Under the pieces are notes generated by a model. It had not been told where the DNA came from. It made no database searches and saw only the letters and a program-made list of their open reading frames with translations. Made by a program: the position numbers and the translations under genes. Positions 43,668 to 52,275 of a stretch of 64,000 nucleotides of DNA are shown piece by piece. Within the stretch, counting starts at the first letter, position 1; each line of letters opens with the position of its first letter. Source of the stretch: Chryseosolibacter sp044507775 (GTDB taxonomy: Bacteria; Bacteroidota; Bacteroidia; Cytophagales; Cyclobacteriaceae); contig JBIQIY010000014.1 of the NCBI GenBank assembly GCA_044507775.1, forward strand, positions 75,386-139,385. The letters are read 5' to 3'.

Positions 43668-44363
43668 ATGACGGATCAAGGATCACCCGACATTGTCACA
43701 GAATTCAGAAACTTCATCGCAGATGAGCGGTATCCGTGTGTGGCGGCCCGAGCGGCGCTTGCGCGAAATCAGATTCCATGCTTCGTGGCTACACACATGG
43801 GATGTCCCCACGACGACGAAGAAATTTTAGCTTTTCTTTACCGCTTCATCCGGGAGTATCGCGATTCCAACACCGTGCTCCACAGTGCTGCCGTCATATT
43901 CAGGCAACCCGATTCCATAACGGAGGAAATGTTTGAAGATCTCCTTTGGCAACGGATGCAGAACCTTGCGCGACTCGATGCAGAAAAATATACATACGAC
44001 ACCCGTGTGAGTTCAGATCCACACGCCCCTGATTTCAGCTTCAGCCTGGGAGAAGAAGCTTTTTTCGTCATCGGACTTCACCCCGATAACAGTCGACGTT
44101 CCAGGAGATTCAAGCGTCCGGCAATGATATTCAACCCCCATGCACAATTCGAAAAAATGCGCAGGGAAAACCAGTATGAAAAAATGAAACGCATTGTTCG
44201 CAAACGCGATGTGCTATATTCGGGTTCGGTCAATCCTATGCTTTCCGATTTCGGCGAGTCGTCCGAAGTGTTTCAGTACAGCGGGCGACGCTACAGCAAA
44301 GACTGGATTTGCCCATTAAAAAATGCGCATGCAAAAGCTGCAAATAATTCCTCCAAGAAGTAG
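43668..44363 (+). CDS. YqcI/YcgG family haem-dependent N-hydroxylase (GntA-like)
   Basis: 231 residues. Family marks: YPCVAARAAL (Pro-Cys at 23-24), FEDLLWQRMQ, FVIGLHPDNSRRSRRFKRPAMIFNPHAQFEKMR (138-164), with the conserved HP..SR..RRF and FNPH.QF segments. Characterised relatives are haem enzymes that N-hydroxylate guanidine groups, for example in guanitoxin and D-cycloserine biosynthesis. Cytoplasmic. Its last 41 bp overlap the DUF1989 gene start, strongly suggesting coupled expression. The compound it acts on is not known. Confidence 0.82.
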   Translation: MTDQGSPDIVTEFRNFIADERYPCVAARAALARNQIPCFVATHMGCPHDDEEILAFLYRFIREYRDSNTVLHSAAVIFRQPDSITEEMFEDLLWQRMQNLARLDAEKYTYDTRVSSDPHAPDFSFSLGEEAFFVIGLHPDNSRRSRRFKRPAMIFNPHAQFEKMRRENQYEKMKRIVRKRDVLYSGSVNPMLSDFGESSEVFQYSGRRYSKDWICPLKNAHAKAANNSSKK

Positions 44364-44931
44364 TGTTTCATTCACCCTGAAAAAGGGGCAGGTGCTCAAA
44401 GTTGTAGACCTGGAAGGGGAACAGGTTTCGGATCTGGTTTGCTTTAACCTGCATGACCCTCGGGAATATCTTTCGTCGGGCAGGTCGATTGATTATGCGG
44501 AAACGATCTTTTTTACAAAGGGCCATCCCCTTTACTCCAACCGCAGCAACATCATGTTTGAAATTATGGAAGACACCGTTGGCAGGCATGATTTTCTGCT
44601 GACGCCCTGCAGCGCGGATACGTTCCGGATACTATACGGCCACGATGATCCACATCGCGGATGCCTCGGTAACCTGGCTGAGTCACTGGCGGAATACGGC
44701 ATCGGTCCGGATGATATACCGATTTGTTTTAACGTGTTTATGCATGTCAGTGTAGATGGCGGGACGGGCCGGATCTCAGTTCTCCCTCCAAAAAGCAAGG
44801 CGGGTGACTATCTCGTTCTCGAGGCGAAAATGGATCTGATCGTGGGGATGACCGCCTGCTCCGCCGGCATGTCAAACAACTTTGCCTTTAAACCGATCGG
44901 ATACTACTTCGGAGATCGATACAATCCATGA
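44323..44931 (+). CDS. DUF1989 protein (urea carboxylase-associated / carboxyguanidine deiminase family)
   Basis: 202 residues; ATG at 44323, with another two codons on. Family marks: VSDLVCFN at 36-43, YSNRSNIMFEI, DPHRGCLGNL with likely metal ligands His111, Cys114 and nearby Asn117, FNVFMHV, and GMTACSAG near 175-182. Paired DUF1989 proteins form a zinc-dependent carboxyguanidine deiminase in guanidine breakdown; here there is only one, so it is probably homomeric. Overlaps the GntA-like gene by 41 bp and, at its end, the META lipoprotein by 28 bp. Confidence 0.85.
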   Translation: MRMQKLQIIPPRSSVSFTLKKGQVLKVVDLEGEQVSDLVCFNLHDPREYLSSGRSIDYAETIFFTKGHPLYSNRSNIMFEIMEDTVGRHDFLLTPCSADTFRILYGHDDPHRGCLGNLAESLAEYGIGPDDIPICFNVFMHVSVDGGTGRISVLPPKSKAGDYLVLEAKMDLIVGMTACSAGMSNNFAFKPIGYYFGDRYNP

Positions 44932-45377
44932 TCGGCATTGGTTTCGAAAGTGCCCAATAACTCGTCACCCTGATATAACTCCAGTGTCCTGTTTTTGATG
45001 CGGTAGTTATCCGTAACGGTCAGCATTTGCGTAAACCGATTCTCTACTTCCATCTGCGCCTCGCAAAACATTCGAGTGGTGATGGGCTGAAATTTGATCA
45101 TCCTTCCTTCGATTTTATAATCACCTCCCAGCCCGTTGCAACCTGCGTGTCCTTTCAACGCGCCGGATTCATGGTCGGTTGGAGTCAGTATCATGTAAAC
45201 CTCACGGCCTTCAGCAGGTGTAACGATTGTGTCACCACCGACCATAACGAGCTTCCAATAGTGGAATTCTATCGCGGGTATCTGGCCAATCTTCCGGACC
45301 TGATCATCTGTCTTGGGTGTCTTGCACTGAAAAAATAATACAGGCAGAAGAACGATTATAGCTATTTTCTCCTTCAT
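44904..45377 (-). CDS. META-domain lipoprotein
   Basis: 157 residues from the ATG at 45377 (MKEKIAIIVLLPVLFFQCK, lipobox FFQC). The mature part has a META/HslJ pattern: YWKLVMVGGD, HAGCNGLGGDYKIEGRMIKFQPITTRMFC and LELYQGDELLGTF. HslJ is linked to heat and drug resistance but has no known activity. Convergent overlap with the DUF1989 gene. It may belong with the two membrane genes upstream (45400-47234). Confidence 0.87.
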   Translation of the reverse strand: MKEKIAIIVLLPVLFFQCKTPKTDDQVRKIGQIPAIEFHYWKLVMVGGDTIVTPAEGREVYMILTPTDHESGALKGHAGCNGLGGDYKIEGRMIKFQPITTRMFCEAQMEVENRFTQMLTVTDNYRIKNRTLELYQGDELLGTFETNADHGLYRSPK

Positions 45378-45399
45378 ATTCTCAATAAACAAAGGAGCG

Positions 45400-45963
45400 C
45401 TATTCAAGATTCATTTCCCGTACAATGTCGCCGATACTGCGATCGCCGATCATGACATCCTCGAGTGTTGAAAGCCCATCCTTTATCCGCACAACGGCGT
45501 AGGTGACTTGTGTACTATCGCGATTGCTTTCCCGATACGCGTTCTCCGCACCTGACGCTTTTGATTCTTCCAGGTAAAGGCGGTCGAACGGAAAATGAAC
45601 CCGGACCTGGCGCTCGCTGCCGTACGATATTTTTGCTTCCAGAAAATCCAATCCTTCTGCCGGCTTCACATCGCTAACGCCAACTATCCTGGCAAAGCCT
45701 TCAGCGTCTGGTTCGACCACGACAAATACTTTCTCCCCATAGTGCCATCGGTCTGCATCCGTCGTTTCAAAAGTATCGTCACGAAATGACAACGTAATGT
45801 ATTTACCTCGAAACGGATCAGTAGGATCAACCGGTTGCGTCCTGAAGTGAAAAACCTCTCCATTGCGAAGAACGTCTTCCTGGGCAGCGATCATAGCGCC
45901 CGGCACATACCATTGCCCGACGCACATCAACACAAAAAGTATCGCGACCAGCGGTTTGTTCAT
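45400..45963 (-). CDS. GDYXXLXY-family membrane protein
   Basis: 187 residues from the ATG at 45963. One N-terminal membrane segment (PLVAILFVLMCVGQWYV) and the family motif in DPFRGKYITLSF (consensus GDYxxLxY). Function unknown; the family pairs with DUF2157 or DUF4401 membrane proteins, and here it overlaps the DUF2157 gene by 4 bp, implying a two-protein unit. Confidence 0.88.
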   Translation of the reverse strand: MNKPLVAILFVLMCVGQWYVPGAMIAAQEDVLRNGEVFHFRTQPVDPTDPFRGKYITLSFRDDTFETTDADRWHYGEKVFVVVEPDAEGFARIVGVSDVKPAEGLDFLEAKISYGSERQVRVHFPFDRLYLEESKASGAENAYRESNRDSTQVTYAVVRIKDGLSTLEDVMIGDRSIGDIVREMNLE

Positions 45964-47234
45964 GAGTTCTGAAGTTTTCGCTTTTTCAAGACCCAATAGT
46001 TAGCGCCAAAGAAACTTGCTCCGACCACCAGGAATAAGATCCCGCGCACCACAAAACTCATATCCGTATCAAAGAATCTGCAAATAATGAGAACGGACAG
46101 AATGAGCAACCCGTAGTTTAGCACGAGCATATCGTTTCGGCCGGCGCCACGCCAGGTGGTGATCACCGCGATGGCCAGCACCAGTAAACTTACCAGCCAG
46201 GAAGTTACAAAAGGCGACACCCTGCCAAGTTGAAACAGCAGAATAAAAACGAGGAACAAGTATACTTTCGGATGAACTGCGGCTGCACCGCGCGTTTTGA
46301 TAGCATGAACCAACGCCCCACCTGCAAGCAGGCTCATGGCTATAGCAACAAAAAATCCTTCGTCCTCCGGATTGATCTCTCTCGCGATCTCCGTCCAAAC
46401 CCACCTGAAGCTAAGAAAAAGCAACAATACGACGCTGCCCAGGCTTCCCGTAACCAGGAACGCGTTGTTAGCGATTCTGCCTTCCGAAAACTTTTTCGTT
46501 TCACCCAGCAGGATAAACAGGCTGAACATACTCATGTAAGCCACGAACATGTAAACGCTGTCCGACTGATTAAATACGTTGAGCGATATCACCAGCGAGA
46601 TCGCCAGAAACCATCGGTGGAAGTACTCAAAATTCCTGCGGCCACTTTGGGCGAGCATGAAGAAGAAAGGCAACACCAGCGCGAGCATAAGCCAGTAATT
46701 CCACGCGATCTCACCCGGATAAGAAAAGTAACTTACGTCGCACACATAGACCGTGATGCCGACGATCACAAGAAGCGACGTCATCGCTGATCGCATCACA
46801 TAAATAACAGGAATGCTCAGCAGCATCCAGGTGAGCATAAACCCGGAGAGATCACCCGGGATGTTATAGACCTGACTGACAATGGAAATGGAGGCAGCGA
46901 CGGCGAAGAATACAAGCACAGCCCCCGATTCACGCCACACCTGACTTTCCCGCTTTCTCAACAGTGTGTAGCCACATACCAACTGCCCTGCAAGCAATGG
47001 CAACAGCGCATAAACAATTTTTGTCGGTCGCGTGAGGTCGTCCCAGTTATGGGCAATGATCAGGACGATGCCCAGTCCGACGAGCAGTGCGCCAAGTATG
47101 CCGAACACGAGCACAATGGCGTTTGGACCCCTGCTTGATTTGCCTGCGTAGTAAGAGCGGATCCGTTCTGCGGCGTCTGCGCTGATCACGCCGGCTTCAA
47201 TGAGTTCGGGAAGCTCTTTCAGGATCTTGCTCAT
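45960..47234 (-). CDS. DUF2157 multispan membrane protein
   Basis: 424 residues. A soluble N-terminal part (ELIEAGVISADAAERIRSYYAG) is followed by about 11 hydrophobic segments, as in DUF2157 proteins, which are always found with GDYXXLXY proteins. No transport motif is recognised. First gene of the unit 47234 to 45400; shares a 182-bp divergent promoter region with the SDR at 47417. Confidence 0.87.
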   Translation of the reverse strand: MSKILKELPELIEAGVISADAAERIRSYYAGKSSRGPNAIVLVFGILGALLVGLGIVLIIAHNWDDLTRPTKIVYALLPLLAGQLVCGYTLLRKRESQVWRESGAVLVFFAVAASISIVSQVYNIPGDLSGFMLTWMLLSIPVIYVMRSAMTSLLVIVGITVYVCDVSYFSYPGEIAWNYWLMLALVLPFFFMLAQSGRRNFEYFHRWFLAISLVISLNVFNQSDSVYMFVAYMSMFSLFILLGETKKFSEGRIANNAFLVTGSLGSVVLLLFLSFRWVWTEIAREINPEDEGFFVAIAMSLLAGGALVHAIKTRGAAAVHPKVYLFLVFILLFQLGRVSPFVTSWLVSLLVLAIAVITTWRGAGRNDMLVLNYGLLILSVLIICRFFDTDMSFVVRGILFLVVGASFFGANYWVLKKRKLQNS

Positions 47235-47416
47235 GGCAGTTGGGGTTATCGGCTTGCCGGACTAAAAATAGGAAATTGCAACCGCAAACCATAGCCACGC
47301 GCTGTTTCCGCCGACGTCGACGCGGATCGTCTGTACACAATTCGCCTGAATTGGTTTATTTAGCATGCAATTGTCTATTTTTAAAGCTACTATTCAATAT
47401 GCACGAAGGCTGGCTC

Positions 47417-48190
47417 ATGCGAAAATCTATTGTGGTCATCGGCGGAACGACCGGCATCGGGCTGTCGGCTGCCGAGGCGTTCATTCAGGAAGGAGCTAAC
47501 GTTCTCGCTATTGGCCGAAGTCCCGAAAGCGCAGAACGCGCATCCGCGACGCTGCGGACAGCCATCGTGAAGACGGGCGACGCCTCCCAGGAAGGAACCG
47601 CAGAGGAGGCTATCCGCGATTGTCACCGGCACTTCGGGGGCTTTGACGGATTGTATCACGTAGCCGGTGGCAGTGGGCGGCGATTTGGCGATGGCCCGGT
47701 CCACGAGCTTACCAAAGAAGGATGGGAATATACCTTGTCACTCAATCTCACCTCGCTGATGTTGTCGAATCAGGCGGCGATACGCGACTTTCTCAGTCGC
47801 AAGACAGGCGGCGCGATCTTGAACATGGGCTCCGTGCTGGGATATTCTCCCTCTCCGAAATATTTTGCAACGCATGCCTATGCGGCGGCAAAGGCGGCGG
47901 CGATCGGCTTCACCCGTTCTGTTGCCGCATACTATGCATCTTCCAACATAAGAGTTAACCTCATCGCACCAGGACTCGTGGAGACGCCGATGGCACAACG
48001 CGCGGCGAACGACGAAACAATACTATCGTTCGTCAAAACAAAACAGCCTCTTGCTGGCGGACGCATCGGGGCACCACAAGATCTCAACGGCGCGGCGATC
48101 TATTTCATGTCCGACCAATCCGCGTTTACCACCGGCCAGGTGCTATCCGTAGACGGAGGCTGGAGTTTATCAGAGGGACAGTACGCATAA
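47417..48190 (+). CDS. Short-chain dehydrogenase/reductase
   Basis: 257 residues from the ATG at 47417, which has GAAGG about 7 bases upstream; the ATG at 47399 is weaker. Motifs GGTTGIG at 9-15, Ser139 and YAAAK (Tyr155, Lys159), with IAPGLVETPM and SVDGGW near the end. Typical of gluconate- or ribitol-type sugar dehydrogenases. First gene of a four-gene cluster (SDR, ROK, SIS, MetE-like) with gaps of 4, -4 and 14 bp. Confidence 0.9.
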   Translation: MRKSIVVIGGTTGIGLSAAEAFIQEGANVLAIGRSPESAERASATLRTAIVKTGDASQEGTAEEAIRDCHRHFGGFDGLYHVAGGSGRRFGDGPVHELTKEGWEYTLSLNLTSLMLSNQAAIRDFLSRKTGGAILNMGSVLGYSPSPKYFATHAYAAAKAAAIGFTRSVAAYYASSNIRVNLIAPGLVETPMAQRAANDETILSFVKTKQPLAGGRIGAPQDLNGAAIYFMSDQSAFTTGQVLSVDGGWSLSEGQYA

Positions 48191-48194
48191 ACAA

Positions 48195-49094
48195 ATGAGC
48201 AAAGCCATCGGAATAGACCTGGGATGTACAAACATCAAAGCTGTGCTGATAGACCATGCCGGCAATGTGCTGCATGAAGCGCGCGCGGAAACACAAGAGC
48301 AGGATGATCGCCATTGGAAAGGCGTCGTGTCGCACATCATCGGGGAGATGAAGGGTCGTGCGCACAGCACAGTCGACGCCATCGGACTTTGTGCGCCGGG
48401 GCTAGCCAATGCCGCGAATACTTGCATCGAGTGCATGCCGGGCCGATTGCCTGGACTGGAAAATTTCGACTGGTCGCAGGCTACCGGTGAATCGGTCTTT
48501 GTTTTGAATGACGCACATGCCGCACTCAAAGCCGAAGCCGCCTTTGGAGCGGGGAAAGGAATGAAGCACATCATTTTTCTAACCCTCGGCTCCGGCGTTG
48601 GAGGCGGCATTCTGATCGACGGACAATTATACCAGGGCATGTCGCAGATGGCGGGACACTTCGGCCACACGACTGTCGACAGCAGTACCCATAGCCGTGA
48701 CGTTACGAACATGCCGGGGAGCATCGAGGAAGCGATTGGCAATATCAGCATCGCAGCGCGATCGTATGGAAAGTATGAGAGTACCTTCAAATTACTCGCA
48801 GCCTACAAGCGCGGCGATCATTTCGCTACCTGGCTGTGGTTGGATAGCGTCCGAAAGCTCGCTGTCAGCATCGCGTCGTCGATAAACATCATCTCACCGG
48901 AAGCCGTGATCATCGGAGGCGGAATCGCCCAGGCGGGAGACTCGCTGTTGAAACCACTTGAAGAATTTCTTGCACTCTACGAGTGGCGACCGGGCGGCAA
49001 GAAGACACCGCTGATGCAGGCTCACTTTTCCGATATGGCCGGGGCCATTGGCGCCGCCGCCTCTGCCCTCTCAAAGAAATCCAAACTCGCATGA
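48195..49094 (+). CDS. ROK-family sugar kinase-like protein
   Basis: 299 residues. ROK features: IGIDLGCTNIKAV (Asp8 region), APGL, LNDAHAA with catalytic Asp106, and LTLGSGVGGGILIDGQL at ~129-145. The zinc centre of most ROK proteins (GHxxVDP...CxCGxxGC) is degenerate: HFGHTTVDSSTHSRDVTNM has no cysteines. No helix-turn-helix domain, so a kinase, not a repressor. Four bases after the SDR gene; overlaps the SIS gene by 4 bp. Confidence 0.85.
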   Translation: MSKAIGIDLGCTNIKAVLIDHAGNVLHEARAETQEQDDRHWKGVVSHIIGEMKGRAHSTVDAIGLCAPGLANAANTCIECMPGRLPGLENFDWSQATGESVFVLNDAHAALKAEAAFGAGKGMKHIIFLTLGSGVGGGILIDGQLYQGMSQMAGHFGHTTVDSSTHSRDVTNMPGSIEEAIGNISIAARSYGKYESTFKLLAAYKRGDHFATWLWLDSVRKLAVSIASSINIISPEAVIIGGGIAQAGDSLLKPLEEFLALYEWRPGGKKTPLMQAHFSDMAGAIGAAASALSKKSKLA

Positions 49095-49882
49095 CGCCCA
49101 CACAAACATATCTTGACAAGTGCCGAAAAATAACGGACACAGTGTCCGCGCAGGAAGAGATGATCAGTGATGCGGCGGGCTGGTTTGCCAAAACAATCCT
49201 CGCCGGACGGATGGTCCATGTGTTTGGCTCGGGACATAGCCGGATCATGGTAGAGGAGATGTGGCCGCGGTACGGATCTTTCCCGGGCTTCAATCCCATC
49301 GTCGAACTATCGCTCACGTTTCATAATCTTGTTGTAGGAGCCAACGGGCAACGACAGGCGATGTTCCTGGAAAACACGCCAGGACTCGCTGAAAGAATAC
49401 TCCGCAATTTCTACATTTCCGAAGACGATAGCGCGCTCGTCATATCCTCCAGCGGATGCAATGTCGTTCCCATTGAGATGGCGGAACTGTTCCACCAAAA
49501 GAAAGTGAAAGTAGTAGCGATCCTGACGCGCGAACACTCCGAGAAGAGCAAGAGCAAACGCGCTGACGGCAAGAAGCTGAGCGATTTCGCAGACATTGTT
49601 CTCGATACGGGAGCCCCGGCCGGCGACGCTATGGTGTACGTTGACGGTTTGAGCACACCCGTTGCGCCTGGCTCCACCGTGGGAGGAACCATGATCATTA
49701 ATTGTCTGAAAGCCGAGGTGGCCCGCTTGCTGTCCGCGGCAGGGCATCCGCCGAAGGTGCTGAGTGGCGCCGCGGTCGTCGGCGAAGCAAAAGCAAAGGA
49801 ACTCTTCGAGTCGGCGTATGATGAGCATGCTCACCGCCTCGCCAGACTTTACGAGCACGCGGGAAAAAATACTGCATCTTAA
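49091..49882 (+). CDS. SIS-domain sugar isomerase-like protein
   Basis: 263 residues from the ATG at 49091, which overlaps the ROK stop (ATGA). Sugar-phosphate-binding SIS fold: VHVFGSGHSR at ~43-51, SALVISSSGCNVVPIEMAE, VVAILTREHSEKS and GSTVGGTMIINCLKAEV. Resembles GmhA/DUF2529-type SIS isomerases. Likely interconverts a phosphorylated ketose or aldose made by the preceding kinase. Substrate unknown. Confidence 0.86.
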   Translation: MTPTQTYLDKCRKITDTVSAQEEMISDAAGWFAKTILAGRMVHVFGSGHSRIMVEEMWPRYGSFPGFNPIVELSLTFHNLVVGANGQRQAMFLENTPGLAERILRNFYISEDDSALVISSSGCNVVPIEMAELFHQKKVKVVAILTREHSEKSKSKRADGKKLSDFADIVLDTGAPAGDAMVYVDGLSTPVAPGSTVGGTMIINCLKAEVARLLSAAGHPPKVLSGAAVVGEAKAKELFESAYDEHAHRLARLYEHAGKNTAS

Positions 49883-49896
49883 CAAAATCAATTTCC

Positions 49897-50925
49897 ATGC
49901 AACCTATACCCATTCGCACCACCGTCATCGGCAGCTATCCCTTTCCGGGATGGCTTGAATTCGCGGTCAGAAACCTTCATGAATTCGGAAATGCAGACCG
50001 CGAAGAAATGATCGAAGATGCGGTGATCGCCGCAATTCACGATCAGATAACGGCGGGGCTGGACGTCATTACAGATGGCGAGCAAACACGCCTGGACTTC
50101 AACTTGTCGTTTTACGGATTCATCAAAGGCATCCGGGAAAACACCGATGAATTGCGCAAGTGGGGTCCCGCCGCACACGATCAACGGGGAAAACATACCA
50201 TCATCGACAATCTCACAGCACCAGACGGCCTGGGCGCTGTGAAAGAATACAAGCGCCTTGCAAGACTCGCTCCCCCCGGACCCGCGCTCAAAGCAAGCGT
50301 CCCGGGACCATACACGTTGAGCGGCCGCCTGCTTCCAAACGACCGTTACAAAGATCGCTATGCCGTCACGGAAGCTCTCCTGCCATTTGTAAAAAAAGAA
50401 CTCGAAGATCTCGTTGCCGCCGGATGCAGCGAGATCACCGTCGACGAACCCTCCATGAGCTGCTATGCATACAAAGAAGACACAAAGCGGTTCGTCGATA
50501 TTTTCAACCGGACAGTGGAATCCGTATACGGAAAATGCCGACTTTCTACTCACCTATGCTTCGGGAACTTCAAAGGGCGCCCCGTGGGATTTCGAAGCAT
50601 CGCACCCATGCTCCCCGACTTCCTTGACCTGAAAGTGGACGAGGTGCATGTTGAAATGGCAAACCGCGAATTTTCGGAAATCGACCTCATCCAGACCTTC
50701 GCGGAAAAAATGGACGTTGCAGTGGGCATCATCGACGTCAAAAACTACTACATCGAAACGGTCGACGACGTTGTTAAAAGAATCGACCGCTGCCTGAAAT
50801 ACGTCCCCGCGAACAAACTAGCGGTCGCGCCCGATTGCGGACTGAGCCAGACGGCAAGGTGGGCGGCACGGCAGAAGCTGATGAATTTGGTGGAAGGCGC
50901 GAGGCGAGCCAGGGGTGAGTTGTAA
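49897..50925 (+). CDS. MetE-like cobalamin-independent methyltransferase (core MetE)
   Basis: 342 residues, corresponding to the C-terminal catalytic half of MetE. Zinc ligands are all present: His219 and Cys221 in THLCFGN, Glu253 in VHVEMANRE, and Cys314 in PDCGLSQTARWAA. The N-terminal MetE half is absent, as in 'core MetE' proteins that use methyl donors other than folate polyglutamate. Placed 14 bp behind a SIS isomerase in a sugar-type operon, so methionine synthesis is not its only possible role. Its stop codon lies inside a 14-bp direct repeat. Confidence 0.85.
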   Translation: MQPIPIRTTVIGSYPFPGWLEFAVRNLHEFGNADREEMIEDAVIAAIHDQITAGLDVITDGEQTRLDFNLSFYGFIKGIRENTDELRKWGPAAHDQRGKHTIIDNLTAPDGLGAVKEYKRLARLAPPGPALKASVPGPYTLSGRLLPNDRYKDRYAVTEALLPFVKKELEDLVAAGCSEITVDEPSMSCYAYKEDTKRFVDIFNRTVESVYGKCRLSTHLCFGNFKGRPVGFRSIAPMLPDFLDLKVDEVHVEMANREFSEIDLIQTFAEKMDVAVGIIDVKNYYIETVDDVVKRIDRCLKYVPANKLAVAPDCGLSQTARWAARQKLMNLVEGARRARGEL

Positions 50926-50947
50926 GTTATAAGTTGTAAGTTATAAG
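50920..50947. repeat. Two exact 14-bp direct repeats
   Basis: TTGTAAGTTATAAG occurs twice in tandem (50920-50933, 50934-50947). The first copy contains the TAA stop of the MetE-like gene. Confidence 0.85.
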
Positions 50948-50995
50948 TCAGAGAATACCAGGAATTAAGAATCAATTTTTCATTGTAGTGACAGC

Positions 50996-51100
50996 ATTAC
51001 CACAAGCCCTGAAAGGGCGCCAGATACCAGCCCAGGGTGACGAGCGGAGCGAGGAGCCCTGGGTAACAAATAAACCGCCACTAATTAGGACTCATCAACC
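50996..51100 (+). repeat. Dispersed palindromic element, copy 1
   Basis: 105-bp unit, tandem with copy 2. It has a small hairpin AGCCCTGAAAGGGCG and a larger one bounded by CCCAGGG and CCCTGGG around GACGAGCGGAGCGAGGAG. A spurious reading frame through it would encode GDERSEEPW. Not protein coding. With its twin it fills the 325-bp gap 50926-51250. Confidence 0.85.
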
Positions 51101-51205
51101 ATTACCACAAGCCCTGAAAGGGCGTAAAATACCAGCCCAGGGTGACGAGCGAAGCGAGGAGCCCTGGGCAACAAATAAACCGCCACTAATTAGGACTCAT
51201 CAACC
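51101..51205 (+). repeat. Dispersed palindromic element, copy 2
   Basis: Same 105-bp unit as copy 1, differing at only about six positions (for example GGGCGTAAAATACC against GGGCGCCAGATACC, and GCGAAGC against GCGGAGC). The tandem arrangement implies a local duplication. Confidence 0.85.
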
Positions 51206-51250
51206 ACCCTCACCAATTTTCGGCCGAGCGATTAAAATCCACAATTTGAA

Positions 51251-52117
51251 ATGATACACGCCTTTGCGAAAGATGAAGTATTGAGGGAAGACATCCTGTC
51301 TTCGAGAAAGGCGGGGCGGAGGAATGCGTTTGATGTGTGGTGGCTGGGGCAGAGTGGATTCCTCTTGCAGTGGAATGGCTTCTGTCTTCTGCTGGACCCT
51401 TATCTTTCAGACTCGCTTACGGAGAAATATGCTGCCACCGCTAAACTTCACGTTCGTATGAGTGAACGCGTGATCGACCCGGATACGCTCAACTGCATTG
51501 ACATTGTCACTTCGAGTCACAACCACACGGATCACCTGGATGCGAAAACGCTTGTGCCACTGTTAGCTGCGAACCCGTCGATCTCATTTATTATCCCCGA
51601 GGCCAATCGCGAGTTCGTCGCGGAGCGCGTGAAGTGCAGTCGCGATTTCCCAACCGGTCTGACCGATGGGCAGTCTGTTGAAGTGAAGGGCTTCACCTTT
51701 CATGGAATTCCGTCGGCACACAACGATGTGGAACGCGACGAGCAGGGCCATTGCAAGTTCATGGGCTATGTTGTCTCTTTTGGTGACTTTTCAGTCTACC
51801 ACAGCGGCGATACGCTCTGGTTTGAAGGGCTCGAGAAGATATTGAAACCCTTCGAAGTTGATATCGCTTTTCTTCCCATCAACGGGAATGACCCATCGCG
51901 TGGTGTGGCCGGCAATCTCAACGCTAATGAAGCCGCTCGCCTCGGCAAAGCGATCGGCGCCCGCCGCGTTATTCCCCATCATTACCACATGTTCGAATTC
52001 AACACCGCGGACCCTTCAGAATTCATCAAAGAAGCGCAGGCACATGGGCAAGCTTACACCGTACTACAGCATGGCGAAAGATTCACCTATCGTGCTACTC
52101 AAACTGAAAAGGATTGA
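51251..52117 (+). CDS. Metallo-beta-lactamase-fold hydrolase (UlaG-like)
   Basis: 288 residues. MBL signature SSHNHTDHLD (His90, His92, Asp94, His95), then IPSAHND, VYHSGDTLWF and HHYHMFEF. The N-terminal VWWLGQSGFLLQW and the metal sites resemble the UlaG/RomA group that opens lactones such as ascorbate-6-phosphate. Downstream of the MetE-like gene and the repeat pair; next gene is an MFS transporter. A lactonase in the sugar pathway is plausible. Confidence 0.83.
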   Translation: MIHAFAKDEVLREDILSSRKAGRRNAFDVWWLGQSGFLLQWNGFCLLLDPYLSDSLTEKYAATAKLHVRMSERVIDPDTLNCIDIVTSSHNHTDHLDAKTLVPLLAANPSISFIIPEANREFVAERVKCSRDFPTGLTDGQSVEVKGFTFHGIPSAHNDVERDEQGHCKFMGYVVSFGDFSVYHSGDTLWFEGLEKILKPFEVDIAFLPINGNDPSRGVAGNLNANEAARLGKAIGARRVIPHHYHMFEFNTADPSEFIKEAQAHGQAYTVLQHGERFTYRATQTEKD

Positions 52118-52275
52118 GGGCAATTATCCAAGGTAAAAAATTTCGAGTGCAAGAATAGTTTTCACGGTCATGAAAGCTGTGCACCCCGGAATCGTGCAAA
52201 CAAATTTGGTTCTCCTGAATTTTTAGCTAGTTTGTGGCTCGTACTTACTGATACCTGTTCATAAACCGATAGTTC

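Noticed and set aside
50996..51205. Possible CRISPR array
   Set aside because: Only two long near-identical units, no spacers, and no cas genes anywhere in the window.
50988..51254. 88-residue open frame with repeated PQALKGR and GDERSEEPW segments
   Set aside because: It lies in the two copies of the dispersed palindromic repeat. The coding look comes from the 105-bp period being a multiple of three.
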